Shown: positions 50,583 through 59,564, counted from the first letter of the stretch. The stretch is DNA of 64,000 bases from Pseudonocardia sp. CNS-139 (GCA_001942415.1 MKJX01000111.1:62001-126000); one strand, 5' to 3'. The notes: generated from the sequence alone by a model not told the origin. Numbers and translations: made by a program.

Positions 50583-51382
50583 TCATCGACGCGCACGCGC
50601 ACGTCTGGCCCGACCACGTCGCGGCCCGCGCCCTCGCCGCGAACCCGGTGCCGGGACTCGCCGCGCGCGGGGACGGCACGGCCGGCGGGCTGGAGGCGGC
50701 GATGTCGGCCTCCGGCGTCGGCCTGAGCTGCTGCCTCGCCATCGCCAACGAGGGCCGGCTGGTCGATCGGGTGAACGGGTTCGCGGCGTCCCTCGCGGCC
50801 GCGCGCCGGCTGCCGTTCGGCACGGTGCACGTCGACCTGTCCCCGGAGGAGAACCTCGCGAGCCTGCGCCGGCACGGGCTGCGCGCGGTGAAGCTGCACC
50901 CGCTGTTCCAGCGTTTCGCGCTCGACGACCCGCGACTCTGGGCGATCTTCGACGCGATGGGCGCGGACTACACGGTGATCGCGCACGTGGGCGAGGGCGG
51001 GGACGCGTACCGCAACAGCCTGTCCAGCCCGGCCATGATCGCGCGGATCGCCGGGAGCTTCCCGCGGCTCCCGCTCGTGGCCTGCCACTTCGGCGGCTAC
51101 AAGATCCTCGACGACGCCGAGGAGATGCTCGCCGGGGCCGACGTGGTGCTCGAGACGTCCTGGCCGCCGTCGCTGACGGCGCTGCGCCCGGAACGGGTCG
51201 CCCGGCTCGTGCGGCGCCACGGTGCCGAGCGGGTGGTCTTCGGGTCGGACTGGCCGATGACGGATCCGGTCGCGGAGATCGCGGCGGTCGAGGCGCTCGG
51301 GCTCGGGGACGACGCGACGAAGCTCGTGCTGGGCGGCACGATGGCGCGCCTTCTCGGCATCGGGTCGAGCTGGTCGGCCTGA
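50579..51382 (+). CDS. amidohydrolase family protein (ACMSD-like)
   Basis: An intact 267-residue metal-dependent hydrolase/decarboxylase of the Amidohydro_2 type. Metal and catalytic motifs are IIDAHAHVW at the start, VKLHPLFQ near residue 102, IAHVGEGG near residue 138, CHFGG near residue 170 and VFGSDWPMTDP near residue 220. The GTG at 50579 overlaps the acyl-CoA dehydrogenase stop. The group includes decarboxylases and lactone or ring hydrolases, fitting ring breakdown beside the ThDP enzyme. The exact reaction is not visible. Confidence 0.85.
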   Translation: MIIDAHAHVWPDHVAARALAANPVPGLAARGDGTAGGLEAAMSASGVGLSCCLAIANEGRLVDRVNGFAASLAAARRLPFGTVHVDLSPEENLASLRRHGLRAVKLHPLFQRFALDDPRLWAIFDAMGADYTVIAHVGEGGDAYRNSLSSPAMIARIAGSFPRLPLVACHFGGYKILDDAEEMLAGADVVLETSWPPSLTALRPERVARLVRRHGAERVVFGSDWPMTDPVAEIAAVEALGLGDDATKLVLGGTMARLLGIGSSWSA

Positions 51383-51413
51383 CGGCGGGCGGTGACGGGC
51401 CGCGCCCGCCGTC
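51381..51413. terminator. hairpin between convergent amidohydrolase and SDR genes
   Basis: A perfect 11-bp inverted repeat (GACGGCGGGCG/CGCCCGCCGTC) with an 11-base loop starts at the amidohydrolase stop codon. It ends before the convergent SDR stop at 51425 and can terminate both transcripts. Confidence 0.65.
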
Positions 51414-51424
51414 AAGCCCGTCCG

Positions 51425-52213
51425 TCAGCGCATCATCGTGTGGCCGCCGTCCACCGAGAGCGTCTGGCCGGTGATGTAGCGGGCGCCGGGGCTCGCGAGG
51501 AACACCAGGTAGGGCAGGAAGTCGAGCTCCGGATCGCCGAGCCGGCCGCCGACGACGATGTTCTCGGCGAGCCAGGCGTCGTGGCGCGCCAGCTCCTCCG
51601 GGGTGAGCCCGGCCCGCGTCCGCTCGTACATCGGGGTGCGGATCCCGGGGCACAGCGCGTTGACGGTGATGCCGTGGCGACCCCACTCGGCCGCGACGGT
51701 GCGCGTCCAGGACAGCACCGCGCCCTTGCTCGCCGCGTAGTGGCCGTGGTCCAGGTAGCCGCGGACCGCGGCGCCGGACGCGAAGTTGACGATCGCGCCG
51801 CCGCCGGCGCGCAGCGCCCGGAACGCGGCCTGGTTGGTGTGCAGCGTGCCGGTCGCGTTCACCGCCATCACCCGGTCCCAGTCCTCGGTGGTGACGTCCT
51901 CGGCCTTGGCGGCGTGGTTGATCCCGGCGGCGTGCACCAGGACGTCGAGGCCGCCGAGCCAGCCGGTCGCCGCGTCGAACGCGTGGTCCACGCTCGACCG
52001 GTCCGTGACGTCGCAGGTCGTGAAGCGGGCGGCGTCCCGGTCGGCGGGCTGCGCCGCCTTCACGACCTCCTCGCCCGCCACGGGGTTCAGGTCCAGCGAG
52101 GCCACGGTCGCGCCCGCGCGCACGTAGCCTCCGACGAGCGTGGCACCCATGCCGCTCGCGCCTCCGGTCACGACGATGCGCCGGCCGGCGAGCAGACCCT
52201 CGGTACTCGACAT
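51425..52213 (-). CDS. SDR family oxidoreductase
   Basis: An intact 262-residue SDR: IVVTGGASGMGATLVGGYV, DVLVHAAGINHAA (AAG replacing NAG), NFASGAAVRG with the catalytic serine, HYAASKGAVL with tyrosine and lysine, and TGQTLSVDGGHTMMR at the end. The ATG at 52213 directly follows operator site 9. On the coding strand TAACAT lies at -12 to -7 from the A of the ATG, so transcription probably starts at the start codon and the message is leaderless. Confidence 0.87.
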   Translation of the reverse strand: MSSTEGLLAGRRIVVTGGASGMGATLVGGYVRAGATVASLDLNPVAGEEVVKAAQPADRDAARFTTCDVTDRSSVDHAFDAATGWLGGLDVLVHAAGINHAAKAEDVTTEDWDRVMAVNATGTLHTNQAAFRALRAGGGAIVNFASGAAVRGYLDHGHYAASKGAVLSWTRTVAAEWGRHGITVNALCPGIRTPMYERTRAGLTPEELARHDAWLAENIVVGGRLGDPELDFLPYLVFLASPGARYITGQTLSVDGGHTMMR

Positions 52214-52214
52214 G

Positions 52215-52237
52215 TCACAATGTTACAATCTATGTGT
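52215..52237. promoter_or_regulatory. shared catabolic operator, site 9, on a bidirectional leaderless promoter
   Basis: Exact core TCACA-N13-TGTGT squeezed between two divergent SDR genes whose start codons are only 22 bases apart. TACAAT (52224-52229, rightward) and TAACAT (leftward strand) both lie inside the spacer at the right distance for start-codon transcription starts. A protein bound here would block both promoters. Confidence 0.78.
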
Positions 52238-52993
52238 GGATGTGTCATCTCTGGTGGACCTGACCGGCCGGGTGGCGCTCGTGACCGGCGCCACCCGCGG
52301 CCTCGGGCGGGCGATCGCGGAGGGCCTGGCCCACGCCGGTGCCGACGTCGTGGTCGTGAGCCGGAAGGAGGACGCCTGCGCGCAGGCCGCCGCGGAGATC
52401 GCCCGCGAGACCGGCCGCGAGGTGCTCCCGGTCGCGGCGCACGTGGGGCGCTGGGCCGATCTGAACCGGCTCGTCGAGACCGCGTACGGGCACTTCGGCC
52501 GGGTCGACGTGCTGGTCAACAACGCGGGCATGTCGCCGCTCTACGACTCCGTCGACACGGTGTCCGAGGAGCTGTTCGACAAGGTGTTCGCCGTCAACGT
52601 CAAGGGCCCGTTCCGGCTCGCCGCGCTCGTGGGCACCCGGATGGCCGCGGCGGGCGGCGGGTCGATCATCAACATCTCCAGCGGCGTGTCGGTGCGCCCG
52701 CGGTCCGAGGTGGTGCCGTACGCGGCGGCGAAGGCCGCGCTCAACACCGTCACCGTCGGCCTCGCCCACGCGCTGGGCCCCACCGTCCGGTGCAACGCGA
52801 TCGTCTGCGGCACCTTCCTCACCGACGTCAGCCGGCACTGGGACCCCGACGAGTTCGCGCAGCGCTCCGCACGCTTCGCTCTCCGGCGCGGGGGCGTCCC
52901 GACGAGATCGTCGGGACGGCCCTCTACCTCGCCGGCCCCGCCTCCAGCTTCACGACCGGCGCGCTCCTGACGGTGGACGGCGGCCAGCCCTGA
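52236..52993 (+). CDS. SDR family oxidoreductase
   Basis: An SDR of about 252 residues: VALVTGATRGLGRAIAEGLA, DVLVNNAGMSPLYD, NISSGVSVRP with the catalytic serine, YAAAKAAL with tyrosine and lysine, and GALLTVDGGQP at the end. The GTG at 52236 overlaps the operator edge; TACAAT at -12 to -7 indicates a leaderless message. A frame break near 52888 separates the final GRPDEIVGTALYLAG. It converges with the acyl-CoA ligase gene. Confidence 0.83.
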
Positions 52994-53022
52994 CGGCACC
53001 CGCAGGGTGATCACGGCGTGGC

Positions 53023-54686
53023 TCACCCCGCGACGAACTCCTTCGTCGTGCAGTCCCACACCGTCGCGGCCAGCCCGCGCTCGCGCAGCTTGTACTTCTC
53101 GACCTTCGCGTTGGTGTTGCGCGGCAGCTGCGCGACCGCGTCGAAGTAGCGCGGCACCATGAAGAACGGCAGCCGCTCGGTGCAGAACGCGTGCAGCCCG
53201 GCGTGGTCGAAGGCGGCGTCGGCGGCCACCTCGACGACGGCCAGGATGTCGTCCTCCAGCACGTCGCTGGGGATGCCGATCGCGGCCGCGTCGAGCACCG
53301 CGGGGTGCTGGCGCAGCACGTCCTCCAGCTCGACGGCCGACACGTTCTCCCCGCGCCGGCGCAGCGCGTCCTTCTTGCGGCCCTCGAAGTAGAGCCAGCC
53401 CTCGCCGTCGACGCGGGCCAGGTCGCCGGTGTGGTACCAGAGGTTGCGCAGGTAGCTCACCGTCGCCTCCGGGTTGCGCCAGTACCCGTCGAACATGACG
53501 TGCTGGCGGCGCGGGCGCACGACGATCTCGCCCACCGTGCCCGCGTCGACGTCGTCGTCCTCGTCGTCCACGATCCGGACCTCGAAGAGCTCGTCGTTGA
53601 CCCGGCCGGCGGAGTCGAGCGCGAAGTCCTCGCGGACGCCGCCCACCGTGACCTTGCAGATCTCGGTCTGCGCGTAGCAGGTCACGATCTTGCAGTGGTA
53701 GCGCTCCTCGAACTGCCGGTGGATCGAGCCGGGGATCGGCGCGGCGTAGAACACCCGCATCGGCAGCGTCGCGTCCTGCGGGGTCGCCGGGAGGTTCCAC
53801 AGCATCACCATCATCGAGCCGAGCATGTGCACCACCGTGGCGCCGGTCTCCCGGACCCGGTCCCACGTGCGGCTGGTGGAGTACTTGACGTCGAGCACGG
53901 TGTGCTGGCCGCACACGAGGCCGCCGGTGACGCCCGCGCCCTTGGTGGCGAGGTGGAAGAGCGGCATCGAGCCGAAGTAGACGTCGTCCTCGGAGCCCTC
54001 GTAGAGCAGCACCTGCTGGCGCCCGGCGGAGAGCAGGTAGTTGTGGCTGAAGGTCACGCCCTTGGACGCGCCGGTGGTGCCGGACGTGTAGACCACCGAG
54101 AGCGGGTCGCGGTGGTCGACCGTGGCCGTCGAGAGCAGCGCGCCGGTCGGTGCCGTCGCGAGCTCGTCCCACGGGAGGGCCTTGAGGCCGGCGCGCTCGA
54201 TCCGGCGCCTGCCCTCCTCGCCGCCCCGCAGCACCACCGTCTCGACCCCGCCGTCGCGGGCGGTCTCGACCACCGAGTCGAGGTAGCGCTCGTCCGCGAG
54301 CAGCACCTTGCGTCGGTGTTGCGCAGGGTCCGCCGGAGGAAGTCGCCGCTGAAGGCGGTGTTCACGGGGATCTCCACCGCGCCGATGCGGGAGGCGCCGA
54401 ACCAGCTCAGCACCATCGGCAGCGAGTTGTCCATCAGCATCGCCACGGAGTCGCCGTGGCCGACGCCGAGCTGGTGCAGCCCGTTCGCGTACCCGACAGA
54501 ACGCTCTGCGACCTGCGCGAACGTGGCGCTCTCACCGGCGATCGTGAAGCCGGGCCGGTCACCGGACAGCTCCGCCCGGCGGTCGATCACGGTGCTGAAC
54601 GGGACGCGGTCGTCCGGCTGCCATGCGTACCGGGCTTCGCTCCAGTCGCGGTCCGCGACGTGGGGGAGTGGGGTGGACTCGGGCAT
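53023..54686 (-). CDS. acyl-CoA synthetase (AMP-dependent, CaiC-like)
   Basis: An ATP-dependent acid:CoA ligase of about 554 residues. Motifs are VYTSGTTGASKGV (ATP loop), CYAQTEICKV, WYHTGDLARVDGEGWLYFEGR and NTNAKVEKYKLRE with the C-terminal lysine. A frame break near 54310 joins the N-terminal part (RIGAVEIPVNTAFSG) to LLADERYLDSVV. The ATG at 54686 follows AAGGA. It activates the acid substrate to its CoA ester, the entry step for the dehydrogenases, hydratases and thiolase around it. Similarity to crotonobetaine/carnitine-CoA ligase is by pattern only. Confidence 0.86.
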
Positions 54687-54728
54687 CCAGACCGTCCTTC
54701 TGCTCGACCGTGAACAATGAGGTCTGTG

Positions 54729-54751
54729 GCACAATGACACGTCGAATGTGC
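54729..54751. promoter_or_regulatory. shared catabolic operator, site 10 (GCACA-N13-TGTGC)
   Basis: Exact core with perfect 5-bp arms between the acyl-CoA ligase (leftward, 42 bases away) and the SDR/enoyl-CoA hydratase unit (rightward). Confidence 0.75.
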
Positions 54752-54890
54752 ATCTGCCACCGCCGGTGAGGTACATCGTCGCGCAGCACGCGGGGTGTGT
54801 GAAGCCGGTGCCGGACGAGCAGTCCCACCCGAACGAGAGGACCGCGATGACCGTCGACCCCGACCCCGCCGATGCCGGGACGGACGCGCG

Positions 54891-55654
54891 ATGAGGCCCG
54901 CGGACGGCGTCGCCCTCGTGACCGGGGGTGCATCCGGCCTCGGGCTCGCCACCGCGCGCCGGCTCGTCGACCGCGAGGTCCCGACCGTGATCGTGGACCT
55001 GCCGGCGTCGGACGGCGCCGCCGTCGCGGAGAAGCTCGGCCCGCTGTGCCGCTTCAGCGCCGCCGACGTCACCGACCCCGACGCGGTCCGGGCCGCCGTG
55101 GACGCCGCGTCGGCGCTCGGCCCGCTGCGGACCCTCGTGCACTGCGCGGGCCGCGGCGGCACCGTCCGGGTCGTCGACCGCGACGGCACGCCCGGGTCGC
55201 TGGACGCATACGCGGACATCGTCCGCGTCAACCTCGTCGGGACGTTCAACGTGCTGCGGCTCGCCGCGGCCGCCATGGTCGCGACCGAGCCGGTGGACGG
55301 CGAGCGCGGCGTCTGCGTCCTGACCGCCTCCGTCGCCGCGTGGGAGGGGCAGATCGGCCAGACCCCGTACGCGTCGGCCAAGGCCGGCGTGGTCGGCATG
55401 ACCCTCGTCGCCGCGCGCGACCTCGCGAGCCGGCTGGTCCGGGTGTGCACCATCGCGCCCGGCACCTTCGACACGCCGATCCTCTCGCGGTTCTCCGACG
55501 AGATCCGGGAGCGGCTGGCCGCCGCGGTGCCGCACCCCTCCCGCCTCGGCCGTCCGGACGAGTTCGCCGCGCTCGCCCTGCACATCGTCGAGAACCCGAT
55601 GCTCAACGGCGAGACCGTCCGGCTGGACGGCGCGATCCGGATGCCGCCCGGTGA
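54891..55654 (+). CDS. SDR family oxidoreductase (3-hydroxyacyl-CoA dehydrogenase type)
   Basis: An SDR of about 254 residues resembling type II 3-hydroxyacyl-CoA dehydrogenases (HSD17B10-like). It shows VALVTGGASGLGLATARRLV, LVHCAGRGGTVR, TASVAAWEGQIGQTPYASAKAG in pieces with serine, tyrosine and lysine, and APGTFDTPIL. The frame lacks its stop as sequenced; one base near 55645 restores MPPR and a TGA at 55652 that overlaps the next GTG. The start is uncertain: the ATG at 54847 has the better ribosome site (GAGAGGA) but needs another break near 54888. Confidence 0.8.
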
Positions 55655-56421
55655 CCGGCCCGGACGAGCCGGTGCTCGTCGAGCGGGCCGGCGCCGTGCT
55701 CGTCGTGACGATCAACCGGCCCCGCGTCCGCAACGCGGTCGACCTGGCCGCGGCGCAGGGCATCGGCGCCGCGATGGACCTGCTCGACGCCGACGACGCG
55801 CTGACGGTCGGGGTGCTGACCGGGGCGGGCGGGACCTTCTGCTCCGGGATGGACCTGAAGGCGTTCCTGCGGGGCGAGCGCCCGCGCACCGACCGCGGCT
55901 TCGCCGGGCTGGTCGAGCGGCCCCCGGCCAAGCCGCTGATCGCCGCCGTCGAGGGGCACGCGCTCGCCGGCGGCTTCGAGATCGTGCTCGCCTGCGATCT
56001 GGTCGTCGCCGCGCGCGACGCCGTCCTCGGCCTGCCGGAGGTGCGCCGGGGCCTGATCGCCGCCGGCGGCGGGCTCCTGCGGCTGCCGCAGCGGGTCCCG
56101 CTCGCACGCGCCTCGGAGTGGGTGCTGACCGGCCGGCACGTCCCGGCCGCCGAGGCGGCGGACGCGGGGCTCGTGAACCGCCTCGTCGAGCCCGGGAGCG
56201 CGCTCGGCGCCGCGCGGGACCTGGCCGCCGAGATCGCCGCCAACGGGCCGCTGGCCGTCCGCGCCAGCAAGCGGGTGCTCGCCGAGTCGCCGGGCTGGCC
56301 GCGCGAGGAGGCCTTCGCGCGGCAGTGGGAGGTCTACGAGCCCGTGCGCTCGTCCGCCGACGCCCGGGAGGGCGCCCGGGCGTTCGCCGAGCGCCGCGCG
56401 CCCCGGTGGACCGGTCGGTGA
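55651..56421 (+). CDS. enoyl-CoA hydratase/isomerase family protein (second)
   Basis: An intact crotonase of 256 residues: VLVVTINRPRVRNAVD, oxyanion segment FCSGMDLKAFLRGE near residue 67, VEGHALAGGFEIVLACDLV near residue 102, and LPEVRRGLIAAGGG with the usual second glutamate position. It is a more classical hydratase than the 24776 product. The GTG overlaps the SDR stop, so the SDR and hydratase form a matched pair for two consecutive beta-oxidation steps. Confidence 0.87.
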   Translation: MTGPDEPVLVERAGAVLVVTINRPRVRNAVDLAAAQGIGAAMDLLDADDALTVGVLTGAGGTFCSGMDLKAFLRGERPRTDRGFAGLVERPPAKPLIAAVEGHALAGGFEIVLACDLVVAARDAVLGLPEVRRGLIAAGGGLLRLPQRVPLARASEWVLTGRHVPAAEAADAGLVNRLVEPGSALGAARDLAAEIAANGPLAVRASKRVLAESPGWPREEAFARQWEVYEPVRSSADAREGARAFAERRAPRWTGR

Positions 56422-56446
56422 GCGCCGTCCCGGTGGCTGTCATGGC

Positions 56447-56471
56447 GACACATTGATTGTTACAGTGTGAC
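56447..56471. promoter_or_regulatory. shared catabolic operator, site 11 (GACACA-N13-TGTGAC)
   Basis: Exact core between the hydratase stop and the Rieske oxygenase, 51 bases before its ATG. TACAGT at 56461-56466 overlaps the right half and fits a -10 element, giving a leader of about 50 bases. Confidence 0.76.
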
Positions 56472-56522
56472 ACACAGCGGCGGGTGTCGACGACGCGATC
56501 CGCCAGGAACAGGGAGGTGGGG

Positions 56523-57594
56523 ATGACCGCGACCGACGAGATCCCGGCGATCCGGCAGTACGGTACCGGCTGGTACGTGGCGCTGTGGAGCGGCGACCTC
56601 GGCGTCGGCGACGTGATGCCCCTGCGCTACTTCGGGGCGGATCTGGTGGCCTTCCGCGGGGAGTCCGGCGAGGTGTTCGTGCTCGACGCGCACTGCCACC
56701 ACATGGGGGCCCACCTCGCCTACGGCGGCGAGGTGACCGGGGACGACATCATCTGCCCGTTCCACCACTGGCAGTGGCGCGGCTCCGACGGGGCCAACAC
56801 CAACATCCCCTACCTCGACCGCTGCGTGAAGGTGGCGCTGCGCCGGTGGCGCACCCTCGAACAGGACGGGATCGTCTACCTCTGGTTCTCCCGGAAGGGC
56901 GACGAGGAGCCGACCTACCTCCCGCCGCGGATCGCCGAGGCCGACGACCCGTCGTACTACCCGCTGCACCCGCACGGGATCGGCAAGGCCGTCGTCGGCT
57001 TCCCGCCGCAGTTCGCCTTCGAGAACGTGGCCGACATCAGCCACCTGCGCACGGTGCACAAGTGGTCCGACGAGCCCGTCCTCAACGCGCCGGGGCCCAC
57101 GGCGACATGTTCCACACCGACTTCACCGGCCACGTGCCCACGCGTGCGGGCGACGCCGTCGTGCGCGTCGAGAACTGGCAGTGGGGCCTCGGGGTGGTCT
57201 ACAGCCGGCTGCACGGGCTGCACCCGACCGCGCAGATCAGCGCCATCACCCCGATCGACCACGACAGCTCGGTCTACAGCCTGTCGATCTGGGTCGGCCG
57301 GGTCGACGACGGCGACGAGCCGCGCGGGCGCGCGAAGGCCGTGATCGCGGAGCAGTTCAAGCAGGCGCTGACCGCGGGCGGAACGACCGGGTCATCTGGG
57401 ACCACCAGATCTACCGCGAGAACGCCCCGCTGGTCGGCGACGAGCGCAAGACGATCGGGGTCTTCCGGGCCTGGTGCCGGCGGTTCCGGGAGGACAACCC
57501 GCCGCCGCTCCCGCCCGCCACGACGGTGCCCGAGGGCACCCCGTACCCCGAGCCGCCGGTGCGCTACCGGCCGGCTGCCGTCTCGGCGTCCTGA
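56523..57594 (+). CDS. Rieske non-heme iron oxygenase (KshA-like)
   Basis: Oxygenase component of about 357 residues. The Rieske cluster is ligated by AHCHHMGAHL near residue 60 and CPFHHWQWRGSDG near residue 79. The catalytic iron site has FENVADISHLRTVHKW near residue 167, with Asn, Asp and two His in KshA-like spacing. The ATG at 56523 follows GGAGGTGGGG. Frame breaks lie near 57103 and 57382. The class includes 3-ketosteroid 9alpha-hydroxylase and other alicyclic or aromatic hydroxylases. No reductase is adjacent; the VanB-type protein at 45907 is a candidate. A steroid substrate is not implied, since no KstD-type or Mce genes are seen. Confidence 0.85.
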
Positions 57595-57681
57595 CGCACG
57601 TCGCGGCTCCCCTCACCGTCGCCTGGGGCCCTCGGCCCCAGGGCGACGGCCGGGTCTCCACAGTCGAAAGGCAGTCCCCTC

Positions 57682-58554
57682 ATGAGCAGGAACTGGTTCG
57701 TCACCGGGGCGTCGCGCGGCCTCGGCCGCGCCGTCGTGTCCGCCGCGCTGGCCGCCGGCGACCGGGTCGCCGCGGCGCTGCGCCGTCCCGCGGACCTGGC
57801 CGACCTGGTGCACGAGCACCCCGGACGGCTGGTCGCCGTCCCGCTCGACGTCACCGACCCCGACGCGGTGCAGGCCGCCGTGCAGGCGGCCACCGACGCG
57901 CTGGGCGACCTCGACGTGGTCGTCAACAACGCCGGGTACGCCGACCTCGTCTCGATCGAGGACTCGACGCCGGAGCAGTTCCGCCGCCAGATCGACACCA
58001 ACCTCCTCGGGGTGGTGTACGTGACGAAGGCGGTGCTGCCGCGGATGCGGGAACGCGGGCGCGGGCACATCGTCAACGTCTCGTCGGTCGGCGGCCGGCT
58101 CGGCAACCCGGGGCTCGGGGCCTACCAGGCGGCCAAATGGGCGGTCAACGGGTTCACCGAGGTGCTGGCCGCCGAGGTGTCGGGGCTGGGGGTCCGGGTC
58201 ACGGCCATCGAGCCCGGCGGCATGGCGACCGACTGGTCGGGGTCCTCGATGACCGTCCCCACGCCGAGCGCGCCCTACAAGGAGACCGTCGGGGTGCTCG
58301 CGGACCTGTTCCAGGAGGGGGCGATCCGGCCCCTCGGGGACACCGCGAAGGTCGCCGACCTCGTCGTGTGGCTCGCCGGCACCGACGACCCGCCCGTGCG
58401 CCTGCTGGTCGGCTCGGACGCGCTGGCGGCCGCCCGCGCAGCGGCTCGGACGACGGCGGCCCGCGACGCCGAGTGGGAGCAGCTGACCAGGTCGACCGAC
58501 CGCGACGACGCCACGGCGGCCGAGCGCGACCCGCTCGGCAACGAGGACGCCTGA
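57682..58554 (+). CDS. SDR family oxidoreductase (classical, extended C-terminus)
   Basis: An intact 290-residue SDR: NWFVTGASRGLGRAVVSAAL, DVVVNNAGYADLVS, NVSSVGGRLG with the catalytic serine, YQAAKWAV with tyrosine and lysine, and IEPGGMATDW. The longer C-terminus with LLVGSDALAAAR is typical of a broad actinobacterial SDR group. It lies 87 bases after the Rieske oxygenase gene, probably in the same operon, and may oxidise the hydroxylated product. The end of the gene is part of a strong hairpin. Confidence 0.87.
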   Translation: MSRNWFVTGASRGLGRAVVSAALAAGDRVAAALRRPADLADLVHEHPGRLVAVPLDVTDPDAVQAAVQAATDALGDLDVVVNNAGYADLVSIEDSTPEQFRRQIDTNLLGVVYVTKAVLPRMRERGRGHIVNVSSVGGRLGNPGLGAYQAAKWAVNGFTEVLAAEVSGLGVRVTAIEPGGMATDWSGSSMTVPTPSAPYKETVGVLADLFQEGAIRPLGDTAKVADLVVWLAGTDDPPVRLLVGSDALAAARAAARTTAARDAEWEQLTRSTDRDDATAAERDPLGNEDA

Positions 58555-58575
58555 ACCGCGGCTCAGGCGTCCTCG
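58542..58575. terminator. long hairpin spanning the SDR stop codon
   Basis: A perfect 13-bp inverted repeat, arms 58542-58554 and 58563-58575, with an 8-base loop (ACCGCGGC). The left arm encodes the last residues and TGA of the SDR gene. It sits just before the convergent metallo-hydrolase stop at 58587 and can end both transcripts. Confidence 0.7.
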
Positions 58576-58586
58576 CGGGCTCCGTC

Positions 58587-59486
58587 TCACGCCTCCCAGT
58601 CGATGTGGCGCCGACCGTCGGTCCGGCGCAGCCGGCCGAAGACCCGGTTCGGGAAGTGCCCACCGGCGAACCAGGTGGCCGGCTCGGCCAGGATGCGGTC
58701 GATCGCGGCGCGGCTCCCGGCGGCGAGCCCGTGGTGCTCGTCGAACACGAACGTCTGGCCCGGGTGGACGAGCTCGATCGGGCAGTGCAGCGCGTCGCCG
58801 AGGATCAGCGCCCGGCCCGTGCTGCCCTGCACGTGCACGCAGGCGTGCCCCGGGGTGTGCCCGGGCGTGGGCACCAGCGTCACGCGGGACGTGACCGTGT
58901 GTCGCCCGGCGGGCGTCTCGATCCGCTCGCTCAGCAGCGCGACCTGCGCCTCGGTGACCGAGGTGCCCAGCGCCATCCGCTCGGGACGGCGCCAGTGGTT
59001 CCACTCGTCGCGAAGCACGAGGTAGCGGGCGCGTTCGAAGGTGTGGCGGGCCGGATCCTCGGGGCGGCCGAGCCAGCCGACGTGGTCGATGTGCAGGTGC
59101 GTGAACACGACCGTGTCGACGCGGTCCGGCGTCAGGTCCACGGCGGCGAGGCTGTCGAGCAGCCGGCCGCCGACGAGGTCGCCACGGTGGGCGCCGTTCG
59201 TGACGTCGGCGATGTCGATCGTCCGCGGCCCGAACCCGAGGTCGACGAGGACGACCTCGTCCGGCGTCCGGACGAGGACCGAGCCGACGCTCATCACGAG
59301 CATGCCGTCGCGGTCGAAGACCTCGGGGTGCGCGTGCCAGATGGCCCGTGGCGTGGTCGGGAACTGGCTGTGGGCCTCGACGTGGTGGACGCCGTCGGGC
59401 AGGAAGGCCAGCTCGACGTCGCCCAGGTCGAGGCGCGTGATCGGGGCGCTGTCGGCCTGCCCGGACAGCTCGGTGCGACTGGTCAT
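58587..59486 (-). CDS. metallo-beta-lactamase fold hydrolase
   Basis: An intact 299-residue metallo-hydrolase. The metal motif is VVFTHLHIDHVGW near residue 109, with further ligands in TPGHTPGHAC and LGDALHCP. The motif plan matches lactonases such as AttM/AiiA-type and related enzymes. The ATG at 59486 follows GGGAGAG. It diverges from the second Liv importer, with operator site 12 between, so it could open a lactone intermediate of the pathway. A quorum-quenching role is not supported by context. Confidence 0.84.
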   Translation of the reverse strand: MTSRTELSGQADSAPITRLDLGDVELAFLPDGVHHVEAHSQFPTTPRAIWHAHPEVFDRDGMLVMSVGSVLVRTPDEVVLVDLGFGPRTIDIADVTNGAHRGDLVGGRLLDSLAAVDLTPDRVDTVVFTHLHIDHVGWLGRPEDPARHTFERARYLVLRDEWNHWRRPERMALGTSVTEAQVALLSERIETPAGRHTVTSRVTLVPTPGHTPGHACVHVQGSTGRALILGDALHCPIELVHPGQTFVFDEHHGLAAGSRAAIDRILAEPATWFAGGHFPNRVFGRLRRTDGRRHIDWEA

Positions 59487-59538
59487 ACGCGCTCTCCCGT
59501 CGTTGGGGGTGCCGCCGGCATCGAGGCGGCGGACGTGT

Positions 59539-59564
59539 TGACACAATCTCATGAATCTGTGACA
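59539..59564. promoter_or_regulatory. shared catabolic operator, site 12 (TGACACA-N12-TGTGACA)
   Basis: Core arms with a 12-base spacer, as at site 5, between the divergent metallo-hydrolase (52 bases) and the second Liv importer operon (109 bases). Confidence 0.68.

Noticed and set aside
54891-56421. An SDR-enoyl-CoA hydratase fusion
   Set aside because: The hydratase is in a different frame with its own GTG overlapping a TGA that fits the SDR end after one-base repair.
56523-57594. Steroid catabolism as the pathway because of the KshA-like oxygenase
   Set aside because: No ketosteroid dehydrogenase, HsaC-type dioxygenase, Mce transporter or KstR-type motif was seen; the similarity is at the level of the oxygenase subfamily only.
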